Assembly (NCBI GenBank): GCA_949987565.1
Contig: OX465109.1
Span: 12,292,509-12,356,508, forward strand
Reading direction: 5' to 3'
Origin: Luidia sarsii
Taxonomy: Eukaryota; Echinodermata; Asteroidea; Paxillosida; Luidiidae
Length of the DNA: 64,000 nt
Positions 1 through 13,000 of this stretch are shown in pieces (within the stretch, counting starts at the first letter, position 1; each line of letters begins with the position of its first letter). The position numbers were made by a program, and so were the translations under genes. The notes under the pieces are model-generated. The model worked only from the letters and a program-made list of their open reading frames with translations, was not told the DNA's origin and made no database searches.

Positions 1-341
1 TGACAGGTTTGAGTGCACAGTGCGGGATGCTTCGTGCTGTCAAGTAGCGGGGCTTAATGCGTGCATGCGCACACACTCACACAGACCCAATGCATGTGAG
101 TGTATGCACATGCATATGCACGCCTTGAATCCCGCAACTGTTTCCTGAACGGCGCAAAGCAACCCACACTGTGCACCCGAACCTGTCAGAACGTCATAGT
201 TTTGCAGATTCTATCTTCTGCTACTGGACGGATACATCTGAGATCGAGTGCACAATGCCTTGCCTAGTGGTTTGCAGAATGCAAACACAGTCAGTGACTC
301 GATCATTTCTCTTTCTCCCCCTCCCTGCCCTATTTCTGTAG
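1..341 (+). other. RPL27: RPL27 intron (3' part)
   Basis: This non-coding sequence precedes the first RPL27 exon in the window. It ends in a pyrimidine-rich tract and the AG at 340-341. Positions 55-125 alternate purines and pyrimidines (tgcatgcgcacacac-like) and form an imperfect inverted repeat. I see no snoRNA boxes that I would defend. Codons 1-27 of RPL27 lie upstream of the window. Confidence 0.8.
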
Positions 342-511
342 AACCACGATGACGGCAGCACCGACAGGACCTATGGCCACGCCCTGGTGGCGGGCGTCGC
401 CCAGTACCCGCGCAAGGTGACCAAGCGCATGAGCAAGAAGCGCATCAAGCAACGCTCCAAGCTCAAGTCCTTTGTCAAGGTGTACAACTACAACCACCTC
501 ATGCCCACACG
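342..511 (+). CDS. RPL27: RPL27 coding exon, residues 28-83
   Basis: The acceptor is AG at 340-341 and the donor GTAAGT begins at 512. The exon encodes 56 codons plus two bases of Arg84. It contains the DDG.TDR.Y.HALVAG block and [15 protein letters not shown]. Confidence 0.96.
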
Positions 512-3355
512 GTAAGTCAGCCGGCATGCTCCACAGACACTGGGGGACCCGGGATTGGAGTGGACGGTCGGGTCAACCAGGGCTGGATTATCTTGTAGAA
601 TGCTTGCGGTGAGACCAAGTGTGAGGCAAGGGTGGTTTGCAGTGACACCATGTGAGAACATCTCTTGTGAGTGTGTTTGGTTCTGGGGAGAACCGATGGA
701 TGTGTTCATCTCCTCGGGAAACAGCCACATTCACAAGAGAAACTCCCACATGGTGTCACTGTAAATCATCATTGACTTACTACGGCCGCTATGAGTAGCC
801 TGAAATCTCATGAGACCAAGTGCATTTTCTCTCTGGAGAAGTGGCTCTGCCAATCAAACATTTGGGCAGTGCTTGCTCTGCCTGTCATCTGGAGACTGGA
901 GTTGGAGACATGAGGATGAGTAAGGTGTTCGGAGGTTGGGTTATGGTTAGTTCTCAAGAGTCTCCCACTTAACAGAATGACTATTGCTCTATTAGCCAGT
1001 ACTTCTTAATTCAGAGTGCTGGTGGTGTTGCTGTACACTGGGGCCTTCTAATCCGGGCACCACCGTTGTCTGATTGTGTCGGGTTTGACTTGCTGGCACA
1101 CATTCCGCAATCGTATTGATTGATTTCACAGGCATTTATTGCTCCCGATTGTTCAGCGATTTTTCAAAATGGCACATTAACCCTATCCCCTCACTGTTAG
1201 CCTAACTCTATTCTGCTGATCCCCACAGTATCCAACATTGGATACTGTTGGGTTCAGCAGGGTCCTGCAATGATGGTAATATTGCAGTAACTTTGCAAAC
1301 AATGCCAGGCCCAACAAAATCCGACTGTATTGTACAGTGTTGATCCCAACAAAGACCAACACTCAAGTAACAGGCAATTGTTAGGCCTTTTCTTTTGGGA
1401 CTTTTCTCTTGAGCCTTTTCTCTTGGGCCTTTTCTTTGGGGTCTTTCCCTTTAGGCCCTTTGTTTTTGGGCTTTTCTATATTTTTTTTGACTATCTTCAT
1501 TGTGTGGCTGCCAGGCCAGATAACCATGCTGACCCCAACAATCCTCAACACACTTTTTTAGTGCTGTACACTGCTGAACCCAACAGAGGACTACAGGCCC
1601 CAAAATTTGTTGGCTTCTGTTGGAGTCAGCATGGTTAGGCTTAATAAAAAGAAACCAGTGTGAGGTCATGTGCACTCAAAAGTAGTCCGTTGCAAAGCGA
1701 TTAAAAGCTGAAAAGTCAATGTTGCAGAGTGTGTGCCCAGTCTGTCATCAGGAGACTTAATGATTTGAAGAGAACACACTGCCAGGTTCCTCAGAGCCAC
1801 GCTCAGAGCCACGCTCAAATACAGAATATGCACGTGTTGTCACCTCGCCATGCAAACTTCTTAGCCTCATCTTGAGTATCTTGATTTGAGCTGGGGTTTG
1901 CACCTTATTTTAAATTCTGGACACAGTTTTCATGTGAAAGTACGGACAGTATAAATGAATGTCAATCTGTGTTGTTGGTAGTTTTTCTCTCAAATTTCAA
2001 GAGCCTGCCATTTTCTACATACCAGGAACTTTCTTTACCTTTGAGAAAAGTCTGTCTGAATTTTTGAGACTTAATTTATTTTCCTCATTCAAGTCAGTAA
2101 GCAGTTTAGAACATTTTTGTATTCTTATTGTATTTCATTTATTATCAAGGTATTGTCCAAAGATGTTACTGTGTTCATGACAAAAACTGCATATCACAAA
2201 AATATGGAGACGCTACATATTTTATGGAAATTCTTTCTCAAAGCCATGACAATCCATAAACAGAACACACAAAGCCTTTACCTTAATGTCTCTCCCTATC
2301 TCTTCCTCCTCTCTCCCTCTGTCTCTACCTATTTCTGTCCATCACTCCTTTCTTCTCCATCTTACCATTGCTCTCCGCCTCTCCCTTATCCCCTCTCTTC
2401 ACACTTCCAGATACCTTGTCGATGTCAACATAGACAAGCAGGTCGTCAACAAGGATGCCTTCCGGGACCCCACTCTCAGGCGTAAGGCCAAGAGGGAGGT
2501 TAAGGGCAAATTCATGGAGAGGTATGTTTTATCACGTTGCCATCTTTTCAACAGGCTCTTGTTGCTTCCACAACCATGCCCCATGGCCCAATAGACTTCA
2601 TGGCCCTCCAGACCACATGACCTAATAGATCCCATGGCCCAATAGACCCCATAGCCTAATAAACCCCATAGCCTAATAGACTCTATAGCCCAATATACTC
2701 CATGGCCCTGTAGATCTCTTGACCCAATATATCCCATGATCCAATAGACTCCATGCCCCAATATATACCCCATGGCCCAATATACTCCATAGCCCAAAAG
2801 ACTCCATAGCCCAAAAGACTCCATAACCCTATAGATCCCATGGCATGGACAAATGGACTCCATGGCCCTGTAGACCCCATGGCCCAATAGAAGTGCTCAG
2901 TAGTGATCAGGTTGTCTTGCCTATAATTTTGATATGAACTTGATTTGTTGAACAAATTAATTTCCACCTGAATCAGTTTTTCCTGTGCATTCCAAACTGT
3001 ATGTTGGCAAATTTAATGGGCCACTTGGGGCACTTGCCTTCAAAACTTGCCACCTGTCAAAATAAGGCGAGAAATCTTAACAAAAAAAGCAACAGTGGAT
3101 TAGCTTATGTGCAATAGGCAATTGAGGATTAATCCTGTTAGTCTATTCATTTTACACATACATGCATCCAATTTGTGATTCATGGAATATCAATGTTTCC
3201 TCAGAGAACCGTACTCAAATTAAAGTCAGCTGAAGCATGAATTAGCTGGTTCTGCTATCTTTCAATCTAATTGTATCTCTTATGCCTTCTTGCTTTGATT
3301 CTGCAGATACAAGACTGGCAAGAATAAGTGGTTCTTCACCAAATTGAGGTTCTAG
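342..3355 (+). CDS. RPL27: 60S ribosomal protein eL27 (RPL27), 3' part of gene
   Basis: The coding segments are 342-511, 2411-2521 and 3307-3355. Together they give 109 residues corresponding to residues 28-136 of the 136-residue animal eL27, ending in the conserved KTGKNKWFF...KLRF and TAG at 3353-3355. Other recognisable blocks are HALVAG...[22 protein letters not shown] and VVNKD.FRDP. eL27 is a structural protein of the large cytosolic ribosomal subunit. Both introns inside the window split arginine codons after their second base, and all junctions are GT-AG. The start codon and first 27 codons are outside the window. The gene is followed convergently, 3.6 kb away, by the 3' end of DCTN2. 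The length and the match through the C-terminus make the identification secure; nothing suggests a retrocopy, since introns are present. Confidence 0.97.
512..2410 (+). other. RPL27 intron with foldback repeats
   Basis: This is a 1.9-kb intron. At 630-770 an inverted pair (gcagtgacaccatgtg / cacatggtgtcactg) marks a copy of a foldback family seen again near 11510, 14705 and 16815. Positions 1035-1070 resemble the 'gggcaccac' MITE found at 56291 and 62822. Positions 1225-1640 carry repeated and inverted 'ttgggttcagcag / cccaacaaag' words and a run of 'ttgggccttttctt' repeats. Positions 2092-2130 match the tail of the 'cctgctaggatcgaaacg' family. I see no gene. Confidence 0.6.
2411..2521 (+). 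CDS. RPL27: RPL27 coding exon, residues 85-120
   Basis: The exon starts after CAG at 2408-2410 and ends before GTATGT at 2522. The first base completes Arg84 and the last two begin Arg121. It encodes [19 protein letters not shown] and the basic [12 protein letters not shown] stretch. Confidence 0.96.
2581..2890. repeat. Minisatellite, ~18-bp unit, in last RPL27 intron
   Basis: Imperfect tandem copies of a unit like ccatagcccaatagact run for about 310 bp. Frequent swaps (atagcc/atggcc, aatagac/aatatac) show an old, drifting array. Open frames on the minus strand ([13 protein letters not shown] repeats) are by-products of the repeat. Confidence 0.85.
3307..3355 (+). CDS. RPL27: RPL27 terminal coding exon, residues 122-136
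   Basis: The exon follows CAG at 3304-3306. Its first base completes Arg121; it then encodes [15 protein letters not shown] and the TAG stop at 3353-3355. Confidence 0.97.
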
Positions 3356-3454
3356 AAAAAAAAAAGGAAACTTGGCAACTTCATCTTGGGAGTTTGGGAG
3401 GCGCTCTGTAAAAACATGGGTTTATGTATTGCTGGCCTAAGACAATAGTCAGTC

Positions 3455-3460
3455 AATAAA
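3455..3460 (+). terminator. RPL27: Poly(A) signal AATAAA of RPL27
   Basis: A canonical AATAAA lies about 100 bp after the RPL27 stop codon, which fits the short 3' UTRs of ribosomal protein genes. Confidence 0.8.
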
Positions 3461-4765
3461 GCAAAAAAATGGTGCGGATGGAACGTGCCAACCAAAATCG
3501 TTATTTGTGTCCGCTGTGTTTTCTAAAGGTCTGTGAGTTTGTCTTTCTCTTGGAAATTACTTTGTAGGAACTGAACAGAAATGTGGCAAACTGCTTACTG
3601 ATTTAAATAACCCAAATGTAAATCTAAATATTGACAGGGCCGGACATTTTGAACGTTCTAGGATATTTCTCATAGGCAAAGAGACAACTCTGGATGGGTA
3701 AATTTGCTTTTATTGTGGGGCTTGGCTCAATAAATGGCAAGTTGAAAGAATAGGTCTCCACCATCTTTAGAGCACAGATCTAGTCAGCATTTACTGGCGA
3801 CTATCAGGCAGTTGGGTATACCTTGAAAAAGAACAAGTGATTACGGGAGTTGCTCATAGCCACATACCATTGGCTGCTGTAGACCCTGTACTGTGAAGCC
3901 TTGGCCAGGGAAATCCATCATGGCTATACTATCATTGAGTGTCCTTCAAGGTCTTCCATATACAAATCTGATGTTTTTGCCCTTGGAAAGAAAATATGCA
4001 CATTTCCATGACATTTCAAAGAGATCTTGCAATTTGTCCACTGCCACTGCTGAGTGCAGACACTGCTACACACTGCCTTAGGAACCTGTCGTTCCATAAT
4101 TTTCAATTTAAAATCAAAATATTTACGTTTTTCACAATCAAATCTTATCTACCTAAGTCATGACTCGTTTTTCCGTTTAATTTTCCCAGACATTACATTT
4201 TTCAATGCGAAAACACGGTGACTTTCTAAGAATTCACCATCACTGCAGAAAGCCATGGCATCCTACATGCATCATTTATTAATGTCAAATAATGTTGAGT
4301 TCTATAAGAGAAATCCTTCACCTTACAACTTCAGGCAAATTCGAACGCTTCAAATTGTAAAAAAAAATATGAAACCAGTGGAAACTGAAATGATCTTGGA
4401 CTTGTCTTTAATATTGATAACCCAAAGTATTAGCCAGTGAATGTACAGTCTGATCTATGCCTGCACTCCTCTAAAGCGAAATGAGGCATGTCCCTCCAAT
4501 AAGCTTCCAAAGTGAGAACATACAGTGCTTACAGATTGACAAAATTGCACTACATGTATTTCAACATGAAATAAAATACCACGTAAAAGGAAATGCAACT
4601 GTGATATCAATACCTCGAAAAGGCTGAATATATATTTCTTGTTCTTAGGGAGGGAGCCAGGGAGGGGAGGAAGCTGGAGCCTGGAATCATTTTGTTAAAA
4701 TCCTCAACTTACAATTTACAGAGTATGGCAAATACCCCAGTCTTAGCATTACACACATCCCTTAA

Positions 4766-5002
4766 GGCCATGCTACACACGGATTCTTTTGCAGGCAACT
4801 AACTGCTTTGCATTTACATGTACAGAACATACAAGGGACACTTTGCTAGCACAAATGACATTCTTCTTATGGTGTCTCAATATCCCCCCAAAAGCAAATT
4901 ACAGGTATCTTATAATTTCTAAGGTAAATCCATTCCATGTCTGTGCAAAGATTGCCTAGAATCAACTGCCTGTAATTGTAAATTGACTTCTGTGACATGG
5001 CC
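4766..5002. mobile_element. TTAA-flanked foldback MITE
   Basis: TTAA occurs at 4762-4765 and 5003-5006. Just inside are inverted ends ggccatg... and ...catggcc, and further internal inverted segments (gcaggcaact / actgcctg). The TTAA target and non-coding interior suggest a piggyBac-type non-autonomous element. This is an inference from ends only. Confidence 0.55.
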
Positions 5003-6255
5003 TTAAGTGTGCTACAGCAAGTCATATATGCTGCCTTTCCTGATGCATTTTTTAAAATTGACGTTGCACATATGACGCCTCTCAAATGGAGGCCAATATA
5101 CCTGGACATTTTTTAACTACCTTCTCTACACTACTTCTATGACAAGTTCAGTTCTGTATTTACAAATAGCAATTTGTTTTATACATGACTTAGCGAAGAT
5201 GTTCACTAAGCTACAATGCACACTTGGGTTGTAATACACTGACCAAAATTTCAAGTACCGGTACATTATCATTTTGTATGGTCTCTCCATGATGCAAACA
5301 AAATGTGTAGTGAACAATGGGAGACCTTGACACCCTGAGGGCAGCAGACTCGTTGGTGCTTTCCAAAACTGTGCTCATGCTCAGAACAACGCATACACAG
5401 TGTATGCTCAGAATAACCAAGAGGAACGGTATCTTTGCACACCACCAAACACCTCAAAGTCTCTCATTGAAAAAACTCCTAGCAGAATTCAGGACCCCAA
5501 GGAAATTTCAGTACACCTTTTTGCAGGATCAAGAGATTTGGACCCACATCTTACATGGAAGCATTGACGAAACTCGGCACTCATTAAGAACGGAAATAAA
5601 TTACCAGTCCCCAAATCAAACATCAAAACCAAAACAAAATCAAAAGGTAAAACAAATTTGAAATCCCACCAAAAAAAAGTCTTCAACACTACTCTGTGAA
5701 ATTTGTAATGATTAAACTTGGGTTCCTTTATCAATTTTGATTGGACTTTATTTCTCAAATGAAAGAAAATAAAAAATCAAATTAAATGAAACAAAAAGAA
5801 GTAAATCTTAAGCATGATGGAGGTGATGGAGCTTCTTCAGTGATCTTTTCACGGCACAAGGCAATAGTGCCTGGACAACAGGTAGGCCATCATAGTCAAA
5901 TGTCACTTCCTGCCGAGGTCCCACTCTTCCTCAATGCTGGTTCACACTACATCCCTGTGCAATGGTTCCTACTGCAAGCAGAGTGCATGTAAATACTCCT
6001 TGTTTTTGTTCATAATGAAATCCTCAAAGTAAAACAAAGACAGCAATGAAGTGATCAGTTTTGCTGCATAATATAGACAGACCAGTGAGAGATGTCATCT
6101 GTTGGGTTATTTTCGTTTCTAAAACCCTAAATCTGATGACTTTTTAAAAGATTTTTTTCAAGAGAAGTCAGTAGCAAAGCGCGATCCAGTTGCATGTGGC
6201 TGTGCCCAGTTGATCTTGCCGTGATGCAATGACTTTGACAGAGAATACATGTATA

Positions 6256-6372
6256 GGTGCGTTCGATGAGCTTCCCTAGGTCTAACCTGGTCAGCCCCCA
6301 GCTGCACTACCCCAAAATAACCCATAATGAAGGCAGGGTCACTCAGGTTTACCTACGGAAGCTAATCAAACA
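6256..6372. mobile_element. Short foldback MITE
   Basis: The arms are gtgcgttcgatgagcttcc and the inverse ggaagctaatcaaacac, with about 20 of 24 positions complementary, enclosing roughly 70 bp. No target duplication was convincing, so the superfamily is left open. Confidence 0.55.
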
Positions 6373-6997
6373 CTTCCATAGATGAAACAAGGACTGAAGC
6401 TATGTATAATGATAACCGCTTAAGTACTGTGCACAGAATGGGCTGCCCTCTTTTAGACTGAAAGCCCCATGCGCTCCAATCAAACAAAAGGTCCCCGCAT
6501 GAACAAGTTACCTACAATATGCTTCATCAGTCTTAATACAGATAACCCTTTGCACAAGGGAGAAAATGAAATGGCAAAGTAATGGCTTGTAAAATTCAAC
6601 GGTACTTGATCAAAATTTACAGGATGGACTACAGGCTGAATTCATTCCTATGTTGTGACTGTGACACATGCTTTTGCGCTTCCGTGTAAAACAACTCACA
6701 AGCAGCTCTCCACTGAGATGGGGAAAAAGCCCCCAGTATTTTCAGAACCCATGCCCGACCAGGCTTTGTAAGGACCCACACATACCACTGATCGGATGAA
6801 CCCAACATCCCGGACTTGAATTTGGCTGAAGATTTGTCCGACGAATGCTCGCATATCTCAGAACTTTGCATAAGGAATTGAAAAGAAAAAAAGAAAAAAC
6901 CAAATAAAAAACATGCCACCGAAGGCATGAGCGCGCAAATGATCTCCAAAAGGCAATAAATATAAGGAAGGCGCCTCCCTGCTCTCTATATCGTACT

Positions 6998-7084
6998 TCA
7001 CTTCTGGAATTTCTTCATGCGTTCCTCCAGCGACTGACAGTTGGCCTGGATGGTGGCCATGTTGGCTGCAAATGACTCCTTCAA
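6998..7084 (-). CDS. DCTN2: DCTN2 exon 13 (residues 376-403 and stop)
   Basis: The acceptor CACAG lies just above 7084. The exon encodes LKESFAANMATIQAN...ERMKKFQK and TGA (tca at 6998-7000). It corresponds to the human C-terminus ending in SIDERMKKLGK. Confidence 0.95.
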   Translation of the reverse strand: MKESFAANMATIQANCQSLEERMKKFQK

Positions 7085-10000
7085 CTGTGGGGCAGATAAA
7101 AAAGAGATCAAGGGGATGGATAAATTTCCGAAAGAAAACCCAAAATCAAATTAATCACTGTGCAGAAGAAATGCACAAAAGAGAAAGGTCCTGCTATGAT
7201 TGGGAAAGGTCCTGCTATGACTGATAAAGGTCCTGCTATGATAAGGAAAGGTCCTGCTAGGATTGATAAAGGTCCTGCTATGATTGATAAAGGTCCTGCT
7301 ATGATTGATAAAGGTCCTGCTATGATTGAGAAAGGTCCTGCTATGACTGATAAAGGTCCTGCTATGATAAGGAAAGGTCCTGCTAGGATTGATAAAGGTC
7401 CTGCTATGATTGATAAAGGTCCTGCTATGATTGAGAAAGGTCCTGCTATGACTGATAAAGGTCCTGCTATGATAAGGAAAGGTCCTGCTAGGATTGATAA
7501 AGGTCCTGCTAGGATTGATAAAGGTCCTGCTATGATTGAGAAAGGTCCTGCTATGATTGATAAAGGTCCTGCTATGACTGATAAAGGTCCTGCTATGATT
7601 AGGAAAGGTCCTGCTATGATTGATAAAGGTCCTGCTATGATTGATAAAGGTCCTGCTATGATTGGGAAAGGTCCTGCTAGGATTGGGAAAGGTCCTGCTA
7701 TGATTGAGAAACGTCCTGCTAGGATTGGGATAGGTCCTGCTAGGATTGGGAAAGGTCCTGCTAGGATTGGGAAAGGTCCTGCTATGATTGGGAAAGGTCC
7801 TGCTAGGATTGTGAAAGGTCCTGCTAGGATTGGGAAAGGTCCTGCTAGGATTGGGAAAGGTCCTGCTATGATTGATAAAGGTCCTGCTATGATTGGGAGA
7901 GGTCCTGCTAGGATTGATAAAGGTCCTGCTAGGATTGGGAAAGGTCCTGCTAGGATTGGGAAAGGTCCTGCTATGATTGAGAAAGGTCCTGCTAGGATTG
8001 GGAAAGGTCCTGCTATGATTGGGAAAGGTCCTGCTATGATTGGGAAAGGTCCTGCTATGATTGGGAAAAATCCTGCTATAATTGATAAAGGTCCTGCTAT
8101 GATTGGGAAAGGTCCTGCTATGATTGATCAAGGTCCTGCTATGATTGAGAAAGGTCCTGCTAGGATTGAGAAAGGTCCTGCTATGATTGATAAAGGTCCT
8201 GCTATGATTGATAAAGGTCCTGCTATGATTGGGAAAGGTCCTGCTAGGATTGTGAAAGGTCCTGCTAGGATTGGGAAAGGTCCTGCTAGGATTGGGAAAG
8301 GTTCTGCTATGACTGATAAAGGTCCTGCTATGATTGAGAAAGGTCCTGCTAAGATTGAGAAAGGTTCTGCTAGGATTGAGCAAGGTCCTGCTAGGATTGA
8401 TAAAGGTCCTGCTAGGATTGGGAGAGGTCCTGCTAGGATTGGCAAAGGTCCTGCTATGATTGTGAAAGGTCCTGCTAGAATTGGGAAAGGTCATGCTATG
8501 ATTGGGAAAGGTCCTGCTATGATTGGGAAAGGTCCTGCTATGATTGGGAAAAATCCTGCTATAATTGATAAAGGTCCTGCTATGATTGGGAAAGGTCCTG
8601 CTATGATTGATAAAGGTCCTGCTATGATTGAGAAAGGTCCTGCTAGGATTGAGAAAGGTCCTGCTAAGATTGAGAAAGGTTCTGCTATGACTGATAAAGG
8701 TCCTGCTATGATTGAGAAAGGTCCTGCTAAGATTGAGAAAGGTTCTGCTATGACTGATAAAGGTCCTGCTATGATTGAGAAAGGTTCTGCTAGGATTGAG
8801 CAAGGTCCTGCTAGGATTGATAAAGGTCCTGCTAGGATTGGGAGAGGTCCTGCTAGGATTGGGAAAGGTCCTGCTATGATTGGGAAAGGTCCTGCTAGGA
8901 TTGATAAAGGTCCTGCTACAATTGGGAGAGGTCCTGCTAGGGTTGAGAAAGGTCCTGCTATGATTGGGAAAGATCCTGCTATGATTGAGAAAGGTCCTGC
9001 TAGGATTAAGAAAGGTCCTGCTAGGATTGGGAAAGGTCCCGCTAGGATTGAGAAAGGTCCTCCTAGGATTGAGAAAGGTCCTGCTAGGATAAAAATGTAT
9101 CAAGCACTCAATATTGTGCCATTGTAAGGGGCCTTCTTTATCAGTCAGTATGACAGGTTTCACAGGCCTTGATACATGATACATACCTCTTTGAGGAGTG
9201 TGTCTTGGTTATTGAGGCCCACTGTCAGCTGTTGCTGGGATGTGTCCAGGTGGCTCAGCGCTTGGCTGAACTGCAAAGCTATTTGGAGGAGAGAGGGTAC
9301 AAATTGAGGGAAATTATATACTACAACATAAAATTTCACAATAACATTTATTAGGCGCTTAATATGGTTGTTCCTAAGCACACCATTGTCTGTTTACAAA
9401 TTTCTTACCAGAAGTGAAATGAATACACGAATTATAAATCTGCTCTTTTTTTTCAATCAATCATGAGAGAGCATCTCCTTCACATGATCGGTGCTGCACA
9501 CTCTCCCAACTGTGACTGTGGAGAGCTACAAACCATCAGCCAAATAATTAATATCTGTGAGGGTCTATAAGTCCCCGGCCCAAGAGACTGGAGACCCCTG
9601 GTCTGATTGACCTGGATGATGAAACTATCAGCTGGCTAAACATGGATCTCCTACTGTGATTTCGGAGTCACACGCACAAACGAACGATAGGATAGGGGTC
9701 CAAATTATGGATTGAGAGAAATGTGGTACACTAAGCAGTGTTCTAGCTCCACATGCCAAAAGTCACAATGCAGGTTTCTATTGAGTTCTCTAAAGCTTTC
9801 AGATTCATTTGATATGAGCTGTTTATTTACACAAATAGCCCATACGTGAAACATACATAGTATACTAGTCATCCAAACCCGCTGAATACAACTTTTCCCA
9901 GACACGGGATCATAGTAGCCTCACCTTGTTCATGGAGGTCTTTGAGGGCTTGCAGGCGCTGTACAATGGCAGGCACCGAGTCTGCAATGCTGTCCCATTT

Positions 10001-13000
10001 CTCCACCATATCGTACAACTCGGAGACCTGCCAGCCAGCCAGTGAAAGAGAATCAGCACGGTGCTAAACCCTAACAGTTCAATGGTTCTTAAAATTTAGT
10101 GGGCCTGACGTTTCGATCCTAGCAGGACCTTTCTCACTGGGCCTGCTAGGATCGAAACGTTTCGATCCTGACGTTTCGATCCTAGCAGGACCTTTCTCAA
10201 AGAGAAAGGTCCTGCTAGGATCGAAACGTCAGGCCCACTAAATTTTAAGATTTACATTTTGGTAATTTTAGTCAGTAAGCAGTTTGCAACATTTTTGTAT
10301 ATCACCTTAGTTCAATGGTTCGGCGTCGTCATTGCTTCAAGCATTGTAATATTCATACTGTGCACAATGAAGGCCCGACTCCTTGCATCCCTCACCTTGC
10401 TCTCTCTGCCCGCGTCCTCAGCCGTCTTCTTCTTCTCCTTGGCCTGGTTGAGGTGCTGGAGGAGGCTCTGGATGCGGGCGTCGGCGTGGTCCAGCTGGGA
10501 GGAGTCCAGCAGGCTGACCTGGGCCTGGAGCTGGGAGACTGACTCCTGAGACGGGGAGGACAGGGGCAAAGGAAGAGAGAAGGGCAGGGGGAAGAGGACG
10601 ATGAAGTTGGGGCAAGAGAGGGATGTTGTGACCAGATGGACAAAAGGCGGGTAGGAAATCACCTTCATTTAGAGTGATGTACACAGTGGACACTTCTTTG
10701 ATAAACTACTGCATCTCTGCTGAAGAATGGCCACCTTTCATTCAATGGGAACACAGGGTAAACTAACACCCATCTTTCATTCAATGGGAACACAGGGTAA
10801 ACTAACACCCATCTTTCATTCAATGGGAACACAGGGTAAACTAACACCCATCTTTCATTCAATGGGAACACAGGGTAAACTAACACCCATCTTTCATTCA
10901 ATAGAAACACAGGGTAAACTAACACCCATCTTTCATTCAATGGGAACACAGGGTAAACTACATGTAACACCCATCTTTCATTCAATGGGAACACAGGGTA
11001 AACTAACACTCATCTTTCATTCAATGGGAACACAGGGTAAACTAACACCCATCTTTCATTCAATAGAAACACAGGGTAAACTAACACCCATCTTTCATTC
11101 AATGGGAACACAGGGTAAACTAACACCCATCTTTCATTCAATGGGAACACAGGGTAAACTAACACCCACCTTTCATTCAATGGGAACACAGGGTAAACTA
11201 ACACCCATCTTATATTCAATGGGAACACAGAGTAAACTAACACCCATTTTTCATTCAGTGGGAACACAGGGTAAACTAACACCCATTTTTCATTCAATGG
11301 GAACACAGGTAAACTAACACCCATTTTTCATTCAATGGGAACACAGGGTAAACTAACCCCCATCTTTCATTCAATGGGAACACAGGGTAAACTAACATCC
11401 CTGTTAGGTTAAGCAACCGTGATGTAAAATTAAGAGGCCGAAAATGGGTGCAGATTCTTTACACTCAGCCCTGATAAGACTTGAAGGTTTGTGTGGTGGA
11501 GTCAAAGGTTTGCCGTGACCCCATGTAGCTCTTCTCTTTCAAGAAGGAGAGTGGCTCTGAAAAGAGCCAGTAAAGAGCCGGAGTTACTGGCTCTTTTCAG
11601 AGCCACACTCAGAGCTACACATGTACACAGTGTCACCAAAAACCTTCCACTCAGCCCTGGTAACTTAACAGCACCCACAATATGAAACTTATTTCCACAA
11701 AGATACACACTGTCAATGTATTGATTTCTTACAACAAAATATAAGGACAATCTGACTGGGAACAATTTTGAAAAATGGCAATTGAAGAAAATTTGACTGG
11801 ACTAGGACTTAATAAGAGCACCTGAGACCTCATAGGAGCACCCGAGACCTCATAAGAGCACCGGTACATTAAGCCAAAGGTCCCAAGCCCCATTCCAGTC
11901 CAATCTTCTGAGCCAACAAATAAGGGCAAAGACTAGTTGACTATTTGGGAAGGCCGCCATCTAAGAGCTTATGGCTCGGATGGTACGCAAAACCAGGTCC
12001 CGGTCCAGTTGAAATTTTATTTCCCTTTTTTCAAAACCTTTTTTTCACAAATTTGTTCAGATTTTTAATTTTCTTTTTAAAAAGTCACCCAACACATGCC
12101 TCTAAAGGCCACTCAAGGTGAGGAATAAAAGAAAGGAATAAGAAGAAAATCACAAGCAAAACTAGATCAGGAGTCCGAACGTCGGGTACGCTGAAGCCAA
12201 ACCCATCTATTATCATGGCCTTCTGAATGGGATGTGAGTATTTTGTTTGGGTTACTTACCATCAGTCCCTTGGCATTGGTGTCGGAAGTCACAAAGGCCT
12301 GCAAAGGGAGGGAAGTGTAGAACAAATCGACTTAACCAAAGACAAATTCACCAGCAAGTTACCTGAAGAGATTTTCTGGTGCTTTTGAATGTACAATGCA
12401 GATGTTATGATTTCAATGAGTGATTCCTTCGACATGACTATGCCCTAAGCCCTCCATCCACCTCCCTCAATTCCAAGTTGGCTTCGGAAAGATGAGAGGT
12501 CTCCGGTCCACGGTGGGTGTCACACAGCTCCAGATGTGGATCAGTGGACCCTATGGCCGGTTCTCAAGCAAGATACTGCATACAGGGTGGTGAAATTCAC
12601 ACAGCCTAACGATGCTTTGTAAATCAACTCCCGGTCACGGATAATGCACCCTAAGTTGCGACAGGACATTATGATTTCTGTGCATCGCTCGTCATCTTGT
12701 AAGAGAATGAATTTTATGAAATTTGACCACTGGTTGCAAATCTACTACTTGCAGCCTAGTCTTATGTTAATAACAACTTTCACTAGTTTCAGGGAGAACT
12801 TATAACACTGCGTAAGAAAAAAATCCATAGTATTTTAAACCAACCACTACTTTATCAGCTGTAATGCCAGAAGCTGTCACATCTAGGGTGTGGTGGTCCA
12901 TTCCTTGTCCGAGTGATTTTCTTTTGTGTCCCGTTTCTTTTGTTTGGCAAAGCAGCTTGTGCTCTTGTGATTGCATAACACCACTGGAGTTTAGTTTTGT

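Larger units (their letters stand above)
3461..6997. other. Intergenic spacer between convergent RPL27 and DCTN2
   Basis: No exon-like coding sequence is apparent. Positions 3582-3690 hold a decayed copy of the 'cagtttgcaac...' repeat family. Foldbacks lie at 4762-5006 and 6256-6372. Part of this is likely the DCTN2 3' UTR: minus-strand AATAAA (TTTATT on +) occurs at 5747-5752 and 3709-3714, but no choice between them can be made from sequence alone. Confidence 0.6.

Noticed and set aside
1..341. Possible intronic snoRNA in the ribosomal protein gene
   Set aside because: No paired C/D or H/ACA boxes at proper spacing could be identified in the RPL27 introns present.
7151..9184. 677- and 655-codon open frames on opposite strands, the longest in the window
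   Set aside because: They are a consequence of a stop-free 21-bp tandem repeat, lie inside a DCTN2 intron, and the minus-strand frame does not continue the exon 12 frame.
9187..9270. DCTN2 exon 12 starting at the GCAG acceptor (84 nt)
   Set aside because: It would leave exon 11's last base out of phase; the ATAG acceptor (to 9278) restores the frame and the conserved HEQALQF.
10727..11317. 196-codon repetitive open frame (FHSMGTQGKLTPI)
   Set aside because: By-product of a 39-bp minisatellite.
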